From contig NZ_JAJIRP010000009.1 in the NCBI RefSeq assembly GCF_025717555.1, positions 124,001-188,000 on the forward strand: 64,000 nt of DNA, given 5' to 3'. Below the pieces are notes generated by a model. The model was given only the letters and a program-made list of their open reading frames with translations, was not told the DNA's origin and ran no database searches. This document shows positions 28,494 through 37,975 of this stretch, piece after piece (position 1 is the stretch's first letter; each line of letters begins with the position of its first letter). The DNA comes from Paucibacter sp. B2R-40. Lineage in GTDB: Bacteria; Pseudomonadota; Gammaproteobacteria; Burkholderiales; Burkholderiaceae_C. The translations under genes were made by a program, and so were the position numbers.

Positions 28494-30101
28494 ATGAGTT
28501 CTCCAAATCCTGATCGCCGTCGTCTGCTGACCAGCGCCATGCTGCTGGCCACGGGTAGCCTGGCCGCTTGCGGCCATGTCGGCACACCCAAGGACACGCT
28601 GGTGCAGGCCTTTGCTTTCGATGACATCACCAGCATGGACCCGGCCACGTCCTTCGAGCTCTCCGGTGCCGAGATCCTGGGCAATACCTATGAGCGCTTG
28701 GTCGGCTTTGATCTGGATGAACCCAGCCGCATCATTGGCGTGCTGGCGCAGTCCTGGCAGATCTCGGCCGATGGGCTGGAAATCAACTTCGCGCTCAAGC
28801 CGGGCTTGCGTTTCGCCTCCGGCAATCCGCTCAGTGCCGAGGATGTGGTGTTCTCCTGGCAGCGCGCGGTGCGCATGGACAAGACGCCGGCCTTCATCCT
28901 GACGCAGTTGGGCTTGAGCAAGAATAATGTGGCCGAGCGCGTGATGCAGACCGGGCCGCTGACGCTCAAGCTGCTGATCGCCAAGCCCTTCGCGCCCAGC
29001 TTTGTCTTGAACTGCCTGACCGCGACAGTGGCCTCGGTCGTGGACAAACAACTGCTCTTGTCCAAAGAGAAAGATGGCGATATGGGCGCCGCCTGGCTCA
29101 AGCTCAATCATGCCGGCTCCGGCCCCTGGAAGCTGCGCGACTGGCGCGCCAACGAGATCCTGGTGATCGAACGTAACGAGCTTTTTTCTGGCCCCAAGCC
29201 GGCCTTGGCTCGCGTCATCTACCGCCATGTGAAGGAGGCCGCCACGCAGCGCCTGCTGCTGGAAAAAGGCGATGTGGACATTGCCCGCAATCTGGCGCCG
29301 CAGGATTTGGGGCCGCTGGCCGCGCGCCAGGACATCAAGCTGACGCAGCAAGCCAAAGGCGTCGTGTATTACATCAGCCTGAATCAGCGCAACCCATTGC
29401 TGGCCAAGCCCGAGGTGCGCGAGGCCTTCAAGTGGCTGGTGGACTACGAAGCCATTGGCGCCACCTTGATCAAAGGCATCGGTGTACCGCATCAGAATTT
29501 TCTGCCGCAGGGGCTCTTGGGTGCCAGCAATGAGCAGCCCTACAAGCTCGATGTAGCCAAGGCGCGAGCGCTGCTGGCCAAGGCCGGCTTGCCCGAGGGT
29601 TTCAAAATCACCATGGATGTGCGTACCATTCAACCGGTGATGGGCATTGCCGAGGCGGTGCAGCAAACTGCCGCGCGCGCCGGTATTCAGATCGAGATCA
29701 TCCCCGGCGACGGCAAGCAAGTGCTGACCAAGTACCGCCAGCGCCGCCACGATATCTTCATCGGCGACTGGGGCACCGACTACTGGGACCCGCACAGCAA
29801 TGCCGACACCTTCACCCGCAATCCCGACAACAGCGACGGCGCCAAGAACAAGCCCTTGAGTTGGCGCAATAGCTGGGACATTCCCGAGCTAACGCGTCAA
29901 ACAGACGCCGCTGTCTTGGAGCATGACGGCGAGCGGCGCGTGCAGATGTATGCGGCGCTGCAGGCCGAGTTCCGCAAAGCCAGCCCCTTTGTGATGCTGT
30001 TCCAGCAAACGCAGGTGGCGGGGCTGCGCAAAGAGGTGCAGGGCTTTCGCCTGGGGCCAACTTCGGACACCACCTATATGGTCCCGGTGAGCAAGCGCTA
30101 A
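28494..30101 (+). CDS. peptide ABC transporter substrate-binding lipoprotein
   Basis: A 535-residue family-5 (SBP_bac_5) binding protein. An Arg-rich start is followed by a hydrophobic stretch and lipobox SLAACG. The body has the family's usual features (LAQSWQISADGLEINFALKP region, NPLLAKPEVREAFKWLVDYE). It delivers peptides or similar solutes to the permeases that follow directly. ATG 28494 gives the signal sequence. It is the first gene of a five-gene ABC operon, spaced two bases from the permease. Confidence 0.92.
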   Translation: MSSPNPDRRRLLTSAMLLATGSLAACGHVGTPKDTLVQAFAFDDITSMDPATSFELSGAEILGNTYERLVGFDLDEPSRIIGVLAQSWQISADGLEINFALKPGLRFASGNPLSAEDVVFSWQRAVRMDKTPAFILTQLGLSKNNVAERVMQTGPLTLKLLIAKPFAPSFVLNCLTATVASVVDKQLLLSKEKDGDMGAAWLKLNHAGSGPWKLRDWRANEILVIERNELFSGPKPALARVIYRHVKEAATQRLLLEKGDVDIARNLAPQDLGPLAARQDIKLTQQAKGVVYYISLNQRNPLLAKPEVREAFKWLVDYEAIGATLIKGIGVPHQNFLPQGLLGASNEQPYKLDVAKARALLAKAGLPEGFKITMDVRTIQPVMGIAEAVQQTAARAGIQIEIIPGDGKQVLTKYRQRRHDIFIGDWGTDYWDPHSNADTFTRNPDNSDGAKNKPLSWRNSWDIPELTRQTDAAVLEHDGERRVQMYAALQAEFRKASPFVMLFQQTQVAGLRKEVQGFRLGPTSDTTYMVPVSKR

Positions 30102-30103
30102 AG

Positions 30104-31117
30104 ATGAAGACATTTGCCAAAGCTTTTTTGCGCTTCTTGCCGGTGGTCGGGCTGACCTATCTGGGCCTTTTGGCCGTGACCTTTTTTATCGGCCGCGTGG
30201 TGCCGGTGGATCCGGTCCTGGCGGTGCTGGGTGACCGCGCGAGCGAGGACCAGATGGTGCAGATGCGCGAGGCCATGGGCCTCAACAAGCCGCTGTGGGA
30301 GCAATTCGGCAGCTACGTAGCCAAGGTGGTACAGGGCGATTTCGGAACTTCGGTGCTGACCGCGCGGCCGGTGCTGGATGACATCATCCGCGTCTTCCCG
30401 GCGACACTGGAGTTGGCCACGGTGGGCATCCTGATTGGCGTGAGCGTGGGCGTGCCGCTAGGCGTGTGGGCGGCGGTGCGGCGGGGCCGCTTTGCCGACC
30501 AGCTGGTGCGGGTCATGGGATTGATCGGCTATTCGGTGCCGATATTTTGGCTCGGTCTGATGGGCCTGGTCTTGTTTTACGCCAAGCTCGATTGGGTCAG
30601 TGGCCCGGGGCGCATCGGCATTGCCTTCGCTTACAGTGTACCGACCGTCACCGGCCTGGTGCTGGTGGATAGCGCCTTGGCGGGCGAGTGGCAAGCCTTC
30701 AGGAGCGCGCTGTCCCATCTGGCCCTGCCCGCTGCTTTGCTGGGCTATTTTTCGCTTGCCTATATCAGCCGCATGACGCGCAGTTTTATGTTGAAGGAGC
30801 TGAGCCAGGAGTACATCGTGGCCGCGCGCGCCAAAGGCCTGAGCGAGGCGAGCATCATCTGGCGCCACGCGTTGCGCAATGCGGCCGTGCCGTTGGTGAC
30901 GGTGATTGCACTGTCCTATGCCGGCCTGCTGGAGGGCTCGGTCTTGACCGAGACGGTGTTCGCTTGGCCGGGTCTGGGCCTCTACATTACCAACTCGCTG
31001 CAGAACGCCGATATGAACGCGGTGCTGGGCGGCACGCTGGTGGTGGGTTCCATCTTCATTGCTTTGAATCTGTTCTCTGACTTGATGTATCGATGGCTCG
31101 ATCCCCGTACCCGATGA
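30104..31117 (+). CDS. oligopeptide ABC permease, DppB-like
   Basis: A 337-residue inner-membrane permease with six hydrophobic helices and the cytoplasmic EAA loop 'EYIVAARAKGLSEASIIWRHALRNA', typical of DppB/OppB. The N-terminal domain 'FFIGRVVPVDPVLAVLGDRAS' is also typical. It pairs with the permease encoded at 31114 and shares an ATGA overlap with it. The ligand class is peptide or nickel-like by family; it is not resolved here. Confidence 0.93.
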   Translation: MKTFAKAFLRFLPVVGLTYLGLLAVTFFIGRVVPVDPVLAVLGDRASEDQMVQMREAMGLNKPLWEQFGSYVAKVVQGDFGTSVLTARPVLDDIIRVFPATLELATVGILIGVSVGVPLGVWAAVRRGRFADQLVRVMGLIGYSVPIFWLGLMGLVLFYAKLDWVSGPGRIGIAFAYSVPTVTGLVLVDSALAGEWQAFRSALSHLALPAALLGYFSLAYISRMTRSFMLKELSQEYIVAARAKGLSEASIIWRHALRNAAVPLVTVIALSYAGLLEGSVLTETVFAWPGLGLYITNSLQNADMNAVLGGTLVVGSIFIALNLFSDLMYRWLDPRTR

Positions 31118-32025
31118 GCGGCGCTGCTGATTTGCATGCATGGTTGATGAGCGAGCAGCCGAGCTCGCGCCGGCAGGCTGCCTTTGGGCGAGCCTATGCC
31201 GGCTGGCGCGCCTTTGCCCGTAATCGCTTGGCGCTGTTGGGTCTTGCCATCGTGCTCGGACTCGTGCTGGTGGCAGCTTTGGCGCCATGGCTGGCGCCTT
31301 ACGCGCCGAATGTCGGCGACCTGATGACGACGCGCCTGCTGCCGCCGTCCGCCGCCCATTGGTTGGGCACCGATGACCAGGGCCGCGATATCTTGTCGCG
31401 CATCCTGCACGGTTCGCGCATCACCTTGTTTGTGGTCGGCTTGGTGGCAATGCTGGCCGCGCCGATTGGTTTGGTGGTGGGCACCGTAGCCGGCTATTTC
31501 GGCGGCTATGTAGACGCCGCGCTGATGCGCGTGACTGACATCTTTCTGGCTTTTCCGCGCCTGATCCTGGCGCTGGCCTTTGTGGCCGCTTTAGGCCCCG
31601 GTATCGAGAACGCGGTGCTGGCTATTGCCATCACCTCCTGGCCGGCTTATGCCCGCATTGCCCGCGCCGAGACGCTGACGATTCGCCATGCCGATTACAT
31701 CGCCGCCGCGCAACTGCTGGGCGCCTCGCGCTGGCGGATTGTGTGGCGCCACATCATGCCCCTGTGCCTGCCCTCGGTGATCGTACGCGTAACGCTTGAC
31801 ATGGCCGGCATCATCTTGACCGCCGCCGGCTTGGGCTTCCTGGGCCTGGGTGCGCAGCCACCCAGCCCCGAATGGGGCGCGATGATTGCCGCCGGCCGGC
31901 AATATGTGCTGGATCAATGGTGGGTGGCGGCGGGGCCAGGTCTTGCCATCTTTATTGTCAGCCTGGGGTTTAACCTGCTCGGTGATGGTTTGCGGGACGC
32001 GCTTGACCCGAAGGCGGGCGAATGA
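31114..32025 (+). CDS. oligopeptide ABC permease, DppC-like
   Basis: A 303-residue permease. ATG 31114 overlaps the previous stop (ATGA), which was preferred over an in-frame ATG 21 bases earlier. It contains the OppC N-terminal helix, the 'HWLGTDDQGRDILSRILHGSR' segment, and an EAA loop 'DYIAAAQLLGASRWRIVWRHI'. It forms the membrane channel with the DppB-like subunit and is followed by an ATGA overlap with the first ATPase. Confidence 0.93.
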   Translation: MSGAADLHAWLMSEQPSSRRQAAFGRAYAGWRAFARNRLALLGLAIVLGLVLVAALAPWLAPYAPNVGDLMTTRLLPPSAAHWLGTDDQGRDILSRILHGSRITLFVVGLVAMLAAPIGLVVGTVAGYFGGYVDAALMRVTDIFLAFPRLILALAFVAALGPGIENAVLAIAITSWPAYARIARAETLTIRHADYIAAAQLLGASRWRIVWRHIMPLCLPSVIVRVTLDMAGIILTAAGLGFLGLGAQPPSPEWGAMIAAGRQYVLDQWWVAAGPGLAIFIVSLGFNLLGDGLRDALDPKAGE

Positions 32026-32944
32026 GTGAATCGAAAAACATGCTGGAAGTCGAGAACCTGCGGGTGAGCTTCCCGAATAGAGACGGCACTTTCAGCGAGG
32101 CGGTGCGTGGCGTGTCCTTCAAGCTCGGCCACGAGCGTTTGGGGATTGTGGGCGAGTCGGGCTCGGGCAAATCGCAAACCGGACGAGCGATCATGGGCTT
32201 GTCGGCGCCCGAGGCGCGGGTCACTGCGGATCGCTTGCGCTTTGACGGCATTGATCTCTTGGCTTGCAGCCCGAACGAGCGCCGCAGCTTGCGTGGCCGG
32301 CGCATTGCGATGGTCTTGCAGGACCCCAAATATTCGCTCAACCCGGTGATGCGCATAGGCGCGCAGATTGCCGAGACCCTGCTTGCGCATCAGAAATTCG
32401 GTGCCGCCGAGGTGCAGCGGCGCGTCATGCAGGCGCTGGCCGATGTGGCGATTGATGACCCCGAGCGCGTCGCCCGGCTCTATCCGCACGAGGTGTCGGG
32501 CGGCATGGGCCAGCGCGTGATGATGGCGATGATGCTGATCGCCGAGCCCGAGTTGCTGATTGCCGATGAGCCCACTTCGGCCTTGGATGTCACCGTGCAA
32601 TTGCAGGTGCTGGGCATTCTTGACAGATTGGTAAGGGCTGATCGGCCCCTAGGCCTCCGCGAAGCGCAGGCCGTCCCCCAAGGGGAGTCGGGCGGCTTGG
32701 GACGGCCCGGCGCTGCCCAGCGCGGCATGGGCCTGATCTTCATCTCGCACGATCTGCGCCTGGTGGCGACGTTTTGCGACCGCATCCTGGTCATGTATGC
32801 GGGCCGGGTGGTCGAGGAGATCAAGGCCAGCGAGCTGCATGCGGCCCAGCACCCCTACACGCAAGGCCTGCTGAATTGCTTGCCACAGCTTGGCGCGCCG
32901 CGCCATCCGCTGCCGACGCTGCAGCGCCAGGAAGCTTGGAAGTC

Positions 32945-32948
<4 letters not shown>
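32022..32948 (+). CDS. oligopeptide ABC ATPase, DppD-like, with in-frame repeat insert
   Basis: 308 residues with Walker [12 protein letters not shown] signature VSGGMGQR, Walker [13 protein letters not shown] and the H-loop in FISHDLR. The typical C-terminal OppD-like segment is also present. Residues about 206-234 (Ala to Arg, bases 32637-32723) interrupt the normally continuous join between 'ILDRLVR' and '[10 protein letters not shown]'. They are encoded by a palindromic DNA repeat and are Gly/Pro/Arg-rich. The frame is kept, so the protein may still work, with a loop between the D-loop helix and the H-loop strand. Both ends of the gene overlap neighbours by ATGA. Confidence 0.92.
32640..32720. 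repeat. palindromic repeat inserted in the DppD-like gene
   Basis: Two nested inverted repeats occur here. The first is GGCCT (32652-32656) with AGGCC (32668-32672), extended inward by CGC/GCG around GAA. The second is GGCCGTCCC (32669-32677) with the complementary end of CTTGGGACGGCC (32696-32707), with only two extra C. The multiple-of-three length keeps the ATPase reading frame. It looks like an intergenic-type repeat that landed inside a gene, comparable in concept to Rickettsia palindromic elements (inference). No second copy was noticed in this window. Confidence 0.65.
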
Positions 32949-33718
<770 letters not shown>

Positions 33719-33746
33719 CGCTGCGCTGTAACCGCCAGTCTCTAAG

Positions 33747-34130
33747 ATGAGCGGCATGAAGCTCGCATTGATCGCCCATGACGGCAAGAAAAACGATATG
33801 GTGGCCCTGGCCGCCAAGCACCTCGCTCTGCTGCAAACTTGCAGCTTGATGGCCACCGGCACCACAGGGCGGCGCTTGATCTCGGAGTTGGGCCTGACGG
33901 TCGACTGCCTGCTCAGCGGTCCACATGGCGGCGACCTGCAGATCGGCGCCCGCCTGGCGGTCGGCGAGGTGGATGGCGTGATTTTCTTGCGTGACCCAAT
34001 GACGCCGCAGCCGCATGAGCCCGATATCAATGCCTTGGTGCGCGCTTGTGATGTACACGATGTGCCCTGCGCCACCAACCTCGCCGGGGCGGAGTTGATG
34101 CTGCAGGCTTGGGCGCAACAGATGGTCTGA
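33747..34130 (+). CDS. mgsA: methylglyoxal synthase
   Basis: A 127-residue MgsA that converts dihydroxyacetone phosphate to methylglyoxal and phosphate, a relief path when phosphate or sugar flow is unbalanced. Family marks visible: '[14 protein letters not shown]', the phosphate-binding 'TGTTGRRL', and the catalytic-region '[27 protein letters not shown]'. An in-frame ATG at 33756 is also possible. It may be cotranscribed from the ABC operon, 28 bases away, though no functional link is known. Confidence 0.93.
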   Translation: MSGMKLALIAHDGKKNDMVALAAKHLALLQTCSLMATGTTGRRLISELGLTVDCLLSGPHGGDLQIGARLAVGEVDGVIFLRDPMTPQPHEPDINALVRACDVHDVPCATNLAGAELMLQAWAQQMV

Positions 34131-34132
34131 GC

Positions 34133-34438
34133 TCAGTCCATTTCTGCGTACCGGTTTGTTCCGGGCGCTGTGCCAAACACTGCCTTGATCAGCCGGTTCA
34201 GCAGGCTGTCTGGTGCCAACTCTGGGCTCGGGCTGGGCTTGCGGGCCTCGATGGCGAGCCTTCGGTACAGCGCTTGTTGTTCCTCGTTGATGCCCAGGCT
34301 TTGCCAGCCATCGGCGGTCAACTCGAAGTTGTTGGCCACTTTTTCACGCTCGGCTTGGGCTGCCTGCAAAGCTGCAGGCGAGCTGGCGCAGCCGCTTAAA
34401 ACGATGGTCAAAATAGCGGTGAACAGGTGGATTCTCAA
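34133..34438 (-). CDS. small lipoprotein, hypothetical
   Basis: About 101 residues if translation starts at TTG 34438. A hydrophobic signal ends in lipobox LSGCAS; the rest is charged and helical (AAQAEREKVANNFELTADGWQ). The frame is open further upstream, so the true start is unsure and no good ribosome-binding site was found. Convergent with mgsA, two bases apart. Probably periplasmic; function unknown. Confidence 0.55.
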   Translation of the reverse strand: MRIHLFTAILTIVLSGCASSPAALQAAQAEREKVANNFELTADGWQSLGINEEQQALYRRLAIEARKPSPSPELAPDSLLNRLIKAVFGTAPGTNRYAEMD

Positions 34439-34803
34439 TGGGTGGGTGTGTTGGCCAAGACTTGCGCCAGTGTTCGTCGGCGCCACAAGCACAGCAAGCG
34501 CGGTCGGCGAAGTACCGCCCACAGCCCCGCAAAGGGGCGTTTTGAATGCCAAAATGAGCGTCTGGCCGGCACAGATGCACAAAAATATGGCCGAAGCTTG
34601 GGCGAATCTCGTTTCCAAAGTAAAATGCCGGATTCTCTCCAACTCAGCCGGGTTGAAATTGGGCGCATTTGAGGCCCGATCGTGACTGCGGCTTCCGCTG
34701 AGCGTGCTTGCCTTCAAGCAGCGTCTGAGTGGAAAAGGGGTTGGTGAATTTTTGCATTCAGCTTCGCTGTCAGCTTTATCAATCCTTTGTACTGGAGCCA
34801 CTC

Positions 34804-34971
34804 ATGGGCAACAAAATCATCACCGAAGCCGCTCGTCGTGCTACTCCTCGTCCTGCCGCTCCTGTTGGCGTGACTTTCACCGCCGGCCACGGCCAAAAGT
34901 GCAGCCTCGAGCGCGGTGTGCACACCCGCAGCAAGAAGAACCCGGGCAAGCGCCCAAGCAAGGGCGGCTGA
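34804..34971 (+). CDS. small basic protein, hypothetical
   Basis: 55 residues from ATG 34804 with GGAG and a six-base spacer. Composition is Arg/Lys/Gly-rich, with a basic end (RSKKNPGKRPSKGG) and one Cys in GHGQKCSLERG. It forms an isolated transcription unit with a hairpin and a terminator just downstream, typical of a well-expressed small protein. The sequence hints at nucleic-acid or ribosome contact (inference). No family was recognised. Confidence 0.65.
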   Translation: MGNKIITEAARRATPRPAAPVGVTFTAGHGQKCSLERGVHTRSKKNPGKRPSKGG

Positions 34972-34987
34972 TTGGCCTAAGCCCTGT

Positions 34988-35017
34988 GGCACCAAGGTCC
35001 GCTAAGGATTTGGTGCC
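34988..35017. other. strong hairpin after the small basic protein gene
   Basis: GGCACCAA (34988-34995) is exactly complementary to TTGGTGCC (35010-35017) across a 14-base loop. No T-run follows. It could stabilise the short mRNA or help termination together with the second hairpin at 35038. Confidence 0.5.
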
Positions 35018-35037
35018 CGCGATAAGAATTGACACGA

Positions 35038-35058
35038 GGCCCTGGACGGGGCCTTTTG
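35038..35058 (+). terminator. intrinsic terminator after small basic protein gene
   Basis: Stem GGCCC / GGGCC (35038-35042 with 35049-35053) is followed directly by TTTTG. The position, 67 bases past the stop of the 55-residue gene and before the flavoprotein start at 35127, fits a terminator. Confidence 0.65.
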
Positions 35059-35126
35059 TCATTTCTGCAACAGCTTTTCATCAGATCGTAGATCGGGTTA
35101 GCAGCCCAAGCCCTTGAGCGACCACC

Positions 35127-36806
35127 ATGCTTCGCATCACCGAACTCCGCCTGCCCTTGAACCATGCCGAGGACGCGCTGCGCCCCGCTATTGTTCAGCG
35201 CCTCGGCGTGAGCGATGCGGACTTGCGGGCCTTCACCGTCTTCAAACGCAGTTACGACGCGCGCAAAAAGTCGGCCATTGTGTTGACCTACACGGTCGAT
35301 TGCGAACTGAGCTCGGCCTCGCTTGAAGCGGACTTGCTGCAACGCTTTGCGGCCGACAGCCATATCAAGCCGACGCCGGACACCGACTATCACTTCGTCG
35401 CTCAGGCGCCGGCTGGCTTCTACGGCGAGGCCAGCCCACCGCCGCGACCCCTCGTCATCGGCTTTGGTCCCTGCGGTATTTTTGCGGCGCTGATCTTGGC
35501 GCAGATGGGTCTTCGCCCCATCGTGTTGGAGCGCGGCAAGGACGTGCGCCAACGCACCAAAGACACCTGGGGCCTGTGGCGCCAGGGTGAGTTGGACCCG
35601 GAATCCAACGTGCAATTTGGTGAGGGCGGGGCCGGCACCTTCTCGGACGGCAAGCTTTGGAGCCAGATCTCCGACCCGCGCTTTCTGACCCGCAAGGTCT
35701 TGACCGAGTTCGTCAAGGCCGGCGCGCCGGAAGAGATTCTCTACGTCAACAAGCCCCATATCGGCACCTTCCGTCTGGTGTCCATGGTGATCAAGATGCG
35801 CGCCGAGATCGAGGCGCTGGGCGGTGAGATCCGCTTCGAGCAGAAGGTCTCGGACGTGTTGATTGAGGATGGCCCCGATGGTCAACATATTCGCGGTGTG
35901 ACGCTGGCCTCGGGCGAGCAGATCGCCAGCAACCAGGTGGTGCTGGCGCTGGGGCACAGCGCGCGCGACACCTTCACGATGCTGCATCAACGCGGCGTCT
36001 ATATGGAAGCCAAGCCCTTCTCGATCGGCTACCGCATCGAGCATCCGCAAAGCATCATCGACGCCGCCCGTTTCGGTGCCAGCGCCGGCCATCCCATTTT
36101 GGGCGCGGCCGATTACAAGCTGGTGCATCACGCCAAGAACGGCCGTTCTGTCTACAGCTTTTGCATGTGCCCCGGCGGCACGGTGGTGGCGGCGACCTCG
36201 GAGCCCAACCGTGTCGTCACCAATGGCATGAGCCAATACTCGCGCAATGAGCGCAATGCCAATGCCGGCATCGTCGTCGGCATCAACCCGCAAGATTACC
36301 GCCAGGATGGCAAGGCAGATGGCCCCGTCAACCCCCTCGACGGCATGGCCTTCCAGCGCATCTGGGAGAGCCGCGCCTACGAGTTGGGCGAAGGCGGCTA
36401 CAAGGCGCCCGGCGCGCTGGTGGGTGACTTCATCAAGCGCCAACGCAGCAAGGTGTTTGGCAATGTCGAGCCGTCCTACAAGCCCGGTGTGACGCTGACT
36501 GACCTGCAGCAAAAAGGCAACGGCAGCCTGCCCGACTACGCGCTCGAAGCGATCCGCGAGGCGCTGCCGGCCTTCGAGCGCCAGATCAAGGGTTTCTCCA
36601 TGGCCGATGCGGTCTTGACTGGCGTCGAGACGCGTACCTCCTCGCCGCTGCGCATCACGCGCGGCCGCGACTATCAAAGCCTCAATGTCAAAGGCCTGTA
36701 CCCCGCCGGTGAAGGTGCGGGTTATGCCGGCGGCATCATGTCGGCCGGGGTGGACGGCATCGAAGTGGCCGAGGCCTTGGGCGCGGCGATGCTGCAGCCA
36801 TCTTGA
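35127..36806 (+). CDS. FAD-dependent dehydrogenase, COG2509 family
   Basis: A 559-residue flavoprotein of the uncharacterised COG2509 family. The N-terminal ~95 residues form the family's extra domain. A dinucleotide-binding motif follows at 'LVIGFGPCGIFAALILAQMG', with the family block 'ESNVQFGEGGAGTFSDGKLW' and a C-terminal FAD contact 'LYPAGEGAGYAGGIMSAGVDG'. The substrate is unknown. ATG 35127 follows the terminator region; monocistronic. It is convergent with the periplasmic-binding-like gene at 36811. Confidence 0.88.
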   Translation: MLRITELRLPLNHAEDALRPAIVQRLGVSDADLRAFTVFKRSYDARKKSAIVLTYTVDCELSSASLEADLLQRFAADSHIKPTPDTDYHFVAQAPAGFYGEASPPPRPLVIGFGPCGIFAALILAQMGLRPIVLERGKDVRQRTKDTWGLWRQGELDPESNVQFGEGGAGTFSDGKLWSQISDPRFLTRKVLTEFVKAGAPEEILYVNKPHIGTFRLVSMVIKMRAEIEALGGEIRFEQKVSDVLIEDGPDGQHIRGVTLASGEQIASNQVVLALGHSARDTFTMLHQRGVYMEAKPFSIGYRIEHPQSIIDAARFGASAGHPILGAADYKLVHHAKNGRSVYSFCMCPGGTVVAATSEPNRVVTNGMSQYSRNERNANAGIVVGINPQDYRQDGKADGPVNPLDGMAFQRIWESRAYELGEGGYKAPGALVGDFIKRQRSKVFGNVEPSYKPGVTLTDLQQKGNGSLPDYALEAIREALPAFERQIKGFSMADAVLTGVETRTSSPLRITRGRDYQSLNVKGLYPAGEGAGYAGGIMSAGVDGIEVAEALGAAMLQPS

Positions 36807-36810
36807 GGAA

Positions 36811-37686
36811 TCAATCGCTGTAGTGAGGCTTGCTGCGGCGCAGATAGAACTGCTCGATTTGCGGTTTCAGTCGCTCTAGAGCCGCTCCGCTGAACCAGTC
36901 GGCGCTTGTTTTTCGCATATGAGCCGCGCCGGCGGGCGTGCCGAGCACCTGGTCGATCGCCTTGACGGCGGCCAGCCCCCAGGCCGTGCGAGGGCAGGCA
37001 ATGCCCAGCACCAGCGGCTCAGATGCGCCTTGGATGGGCAGATCGACGAAGGGCTTGACGTCAATGTTGCGGGCGCTCATCTGCGCCAAAGCGCCATTCG
37101 ATTCGATCAGATAGTCGGCGCGATCACGCGCCAGCATGTCTTGCAAGCGCGAGCCATAGCCTGCCATTGAATAGTCGACCAATTGCTTGTTTTGGCCTTG
37201 GCTGGCCAGCAGGCGGTCAATAGCCTCGCCGTAGCTGCGCCCGCGGGCATATGCACCGCGCAAAGCCCCTTTGTTGATCAGCAGCCCCAGATCGACCTCA
37301 CCCGCTGCATTGCGCGGCACAAGTGCCAGTTTGTCGCGCCGCACGATCAGCTCCGCCGGCGGGGCCAGATGGGTGTCGGCAAAGTAGGCTTGCAACTCGC
37401 GCTGCGCAGTGCGCACCGTCAGCGGGCGGCAGGCATGTTCGCCGCGCTCAATCATCTGCCAACTGCGCAGCGCGTTCACCGACAAGTATTCGTGCTGGAT
37501 CGCCGGCAGGCGCTCGACGAGATAGGCCGTCGCCGGATTGATGGCTTTCGCGTCGGCCTTCATCCAGACGATGCGTTCAAGTGCGGGCGTGTCGGGCAGC
37601 GAACTGCCCGTTGAAGCCGCAGCCGTCAATGGCCATGCGAACAAACCCAGCAGCAGCGCAGGCAAGTACATTTTCTTGGCCTCCAT
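36811..37686 (-). CDS. periplasmic binding-like protein (TIGR02285-type), copy 1
   Basis: A 291-residue exported protein with a signal peptide ending around 'LTAAAS'. The body is like type-2 periplasmic binding proteins (ABC-transporter-substrate-binding-like, TIGR02285): 'ALRSWQMIERGEHACRP', 'ELIVRRDKLALV', 'ARDRADYLIESNGAL'. It is paralogous to the gene at 37976-38866, with motifs in the same order. No permease or ATPase is adjacent, so a sensing or solute-trapping role outside ABC transport is likely (inference). Confidence 0.8.
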   Translation of the reverse strand: MEAKKMYLPALLLGLFAWPLTAAASTGSSLPDTPALERIVWMKADAKAINPATAYLVERLPAIQHEYLSVNALRSWQMIERGEHACRPLTVRTAQRELQAYFADTHLAPPAELIVRRDKLALVPRNAAGEVDLGLLINKGALRGAYARGRSYGEAIDRLLASQGQNKQLVDYSMAGYGSRLQDMLARDRADYLIESNGALAQMSARNIDVKPFVDLPIQGASEPLVLGIACPRTAWGLAAVKAIDQVLGTPAGAAHMRKTSADWFSGAALERLKPQIEQFYLRRSKPHYSD

Positions 37687-37975
37687 GTCTGAGTGGCTTG
37701 GTGCGGCTCAGTTTAGAGCAAGTTCTTGGCTGCGAAGTCGAGGCAACGCTAGCAATGCCTCGTGCTAAGCCCTTGGCTTGAAGCGCTCTTTATAGCGTGG
37801 CCCCAAGCGAGACCTTTCCTTTTTTGGGTGGGGAGTCAAACGAGGGTCACGGGATGCAGCTCACAGTCGCTGGCTGCATGACTGGTCCTAATTGGGTCGG
37901 CGCTGGGCAGCAGCAAGGCCTGGGCGGCAGCGCAAATACCGGCCCAAGTGGCGGGCCAAATTGCCAGGGCTTGAT

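Noticed and set aside
28341-29795. Upstream continuation of the minus-strand frame that contains the lipoprotein gene
   Set aside because: The lipoprotein has its own ATG, ribosome-binding site and signal peptide at 28340; the upstream part is opposite the peptide-binding lipoprotein gene.
34977-36677. 566-codon minus-strand open frame opposite the COG2509 flavoprotein
   Set aside because: The plus strand contains recognisable FAD-binding motifs; the minus frame is a shadow.
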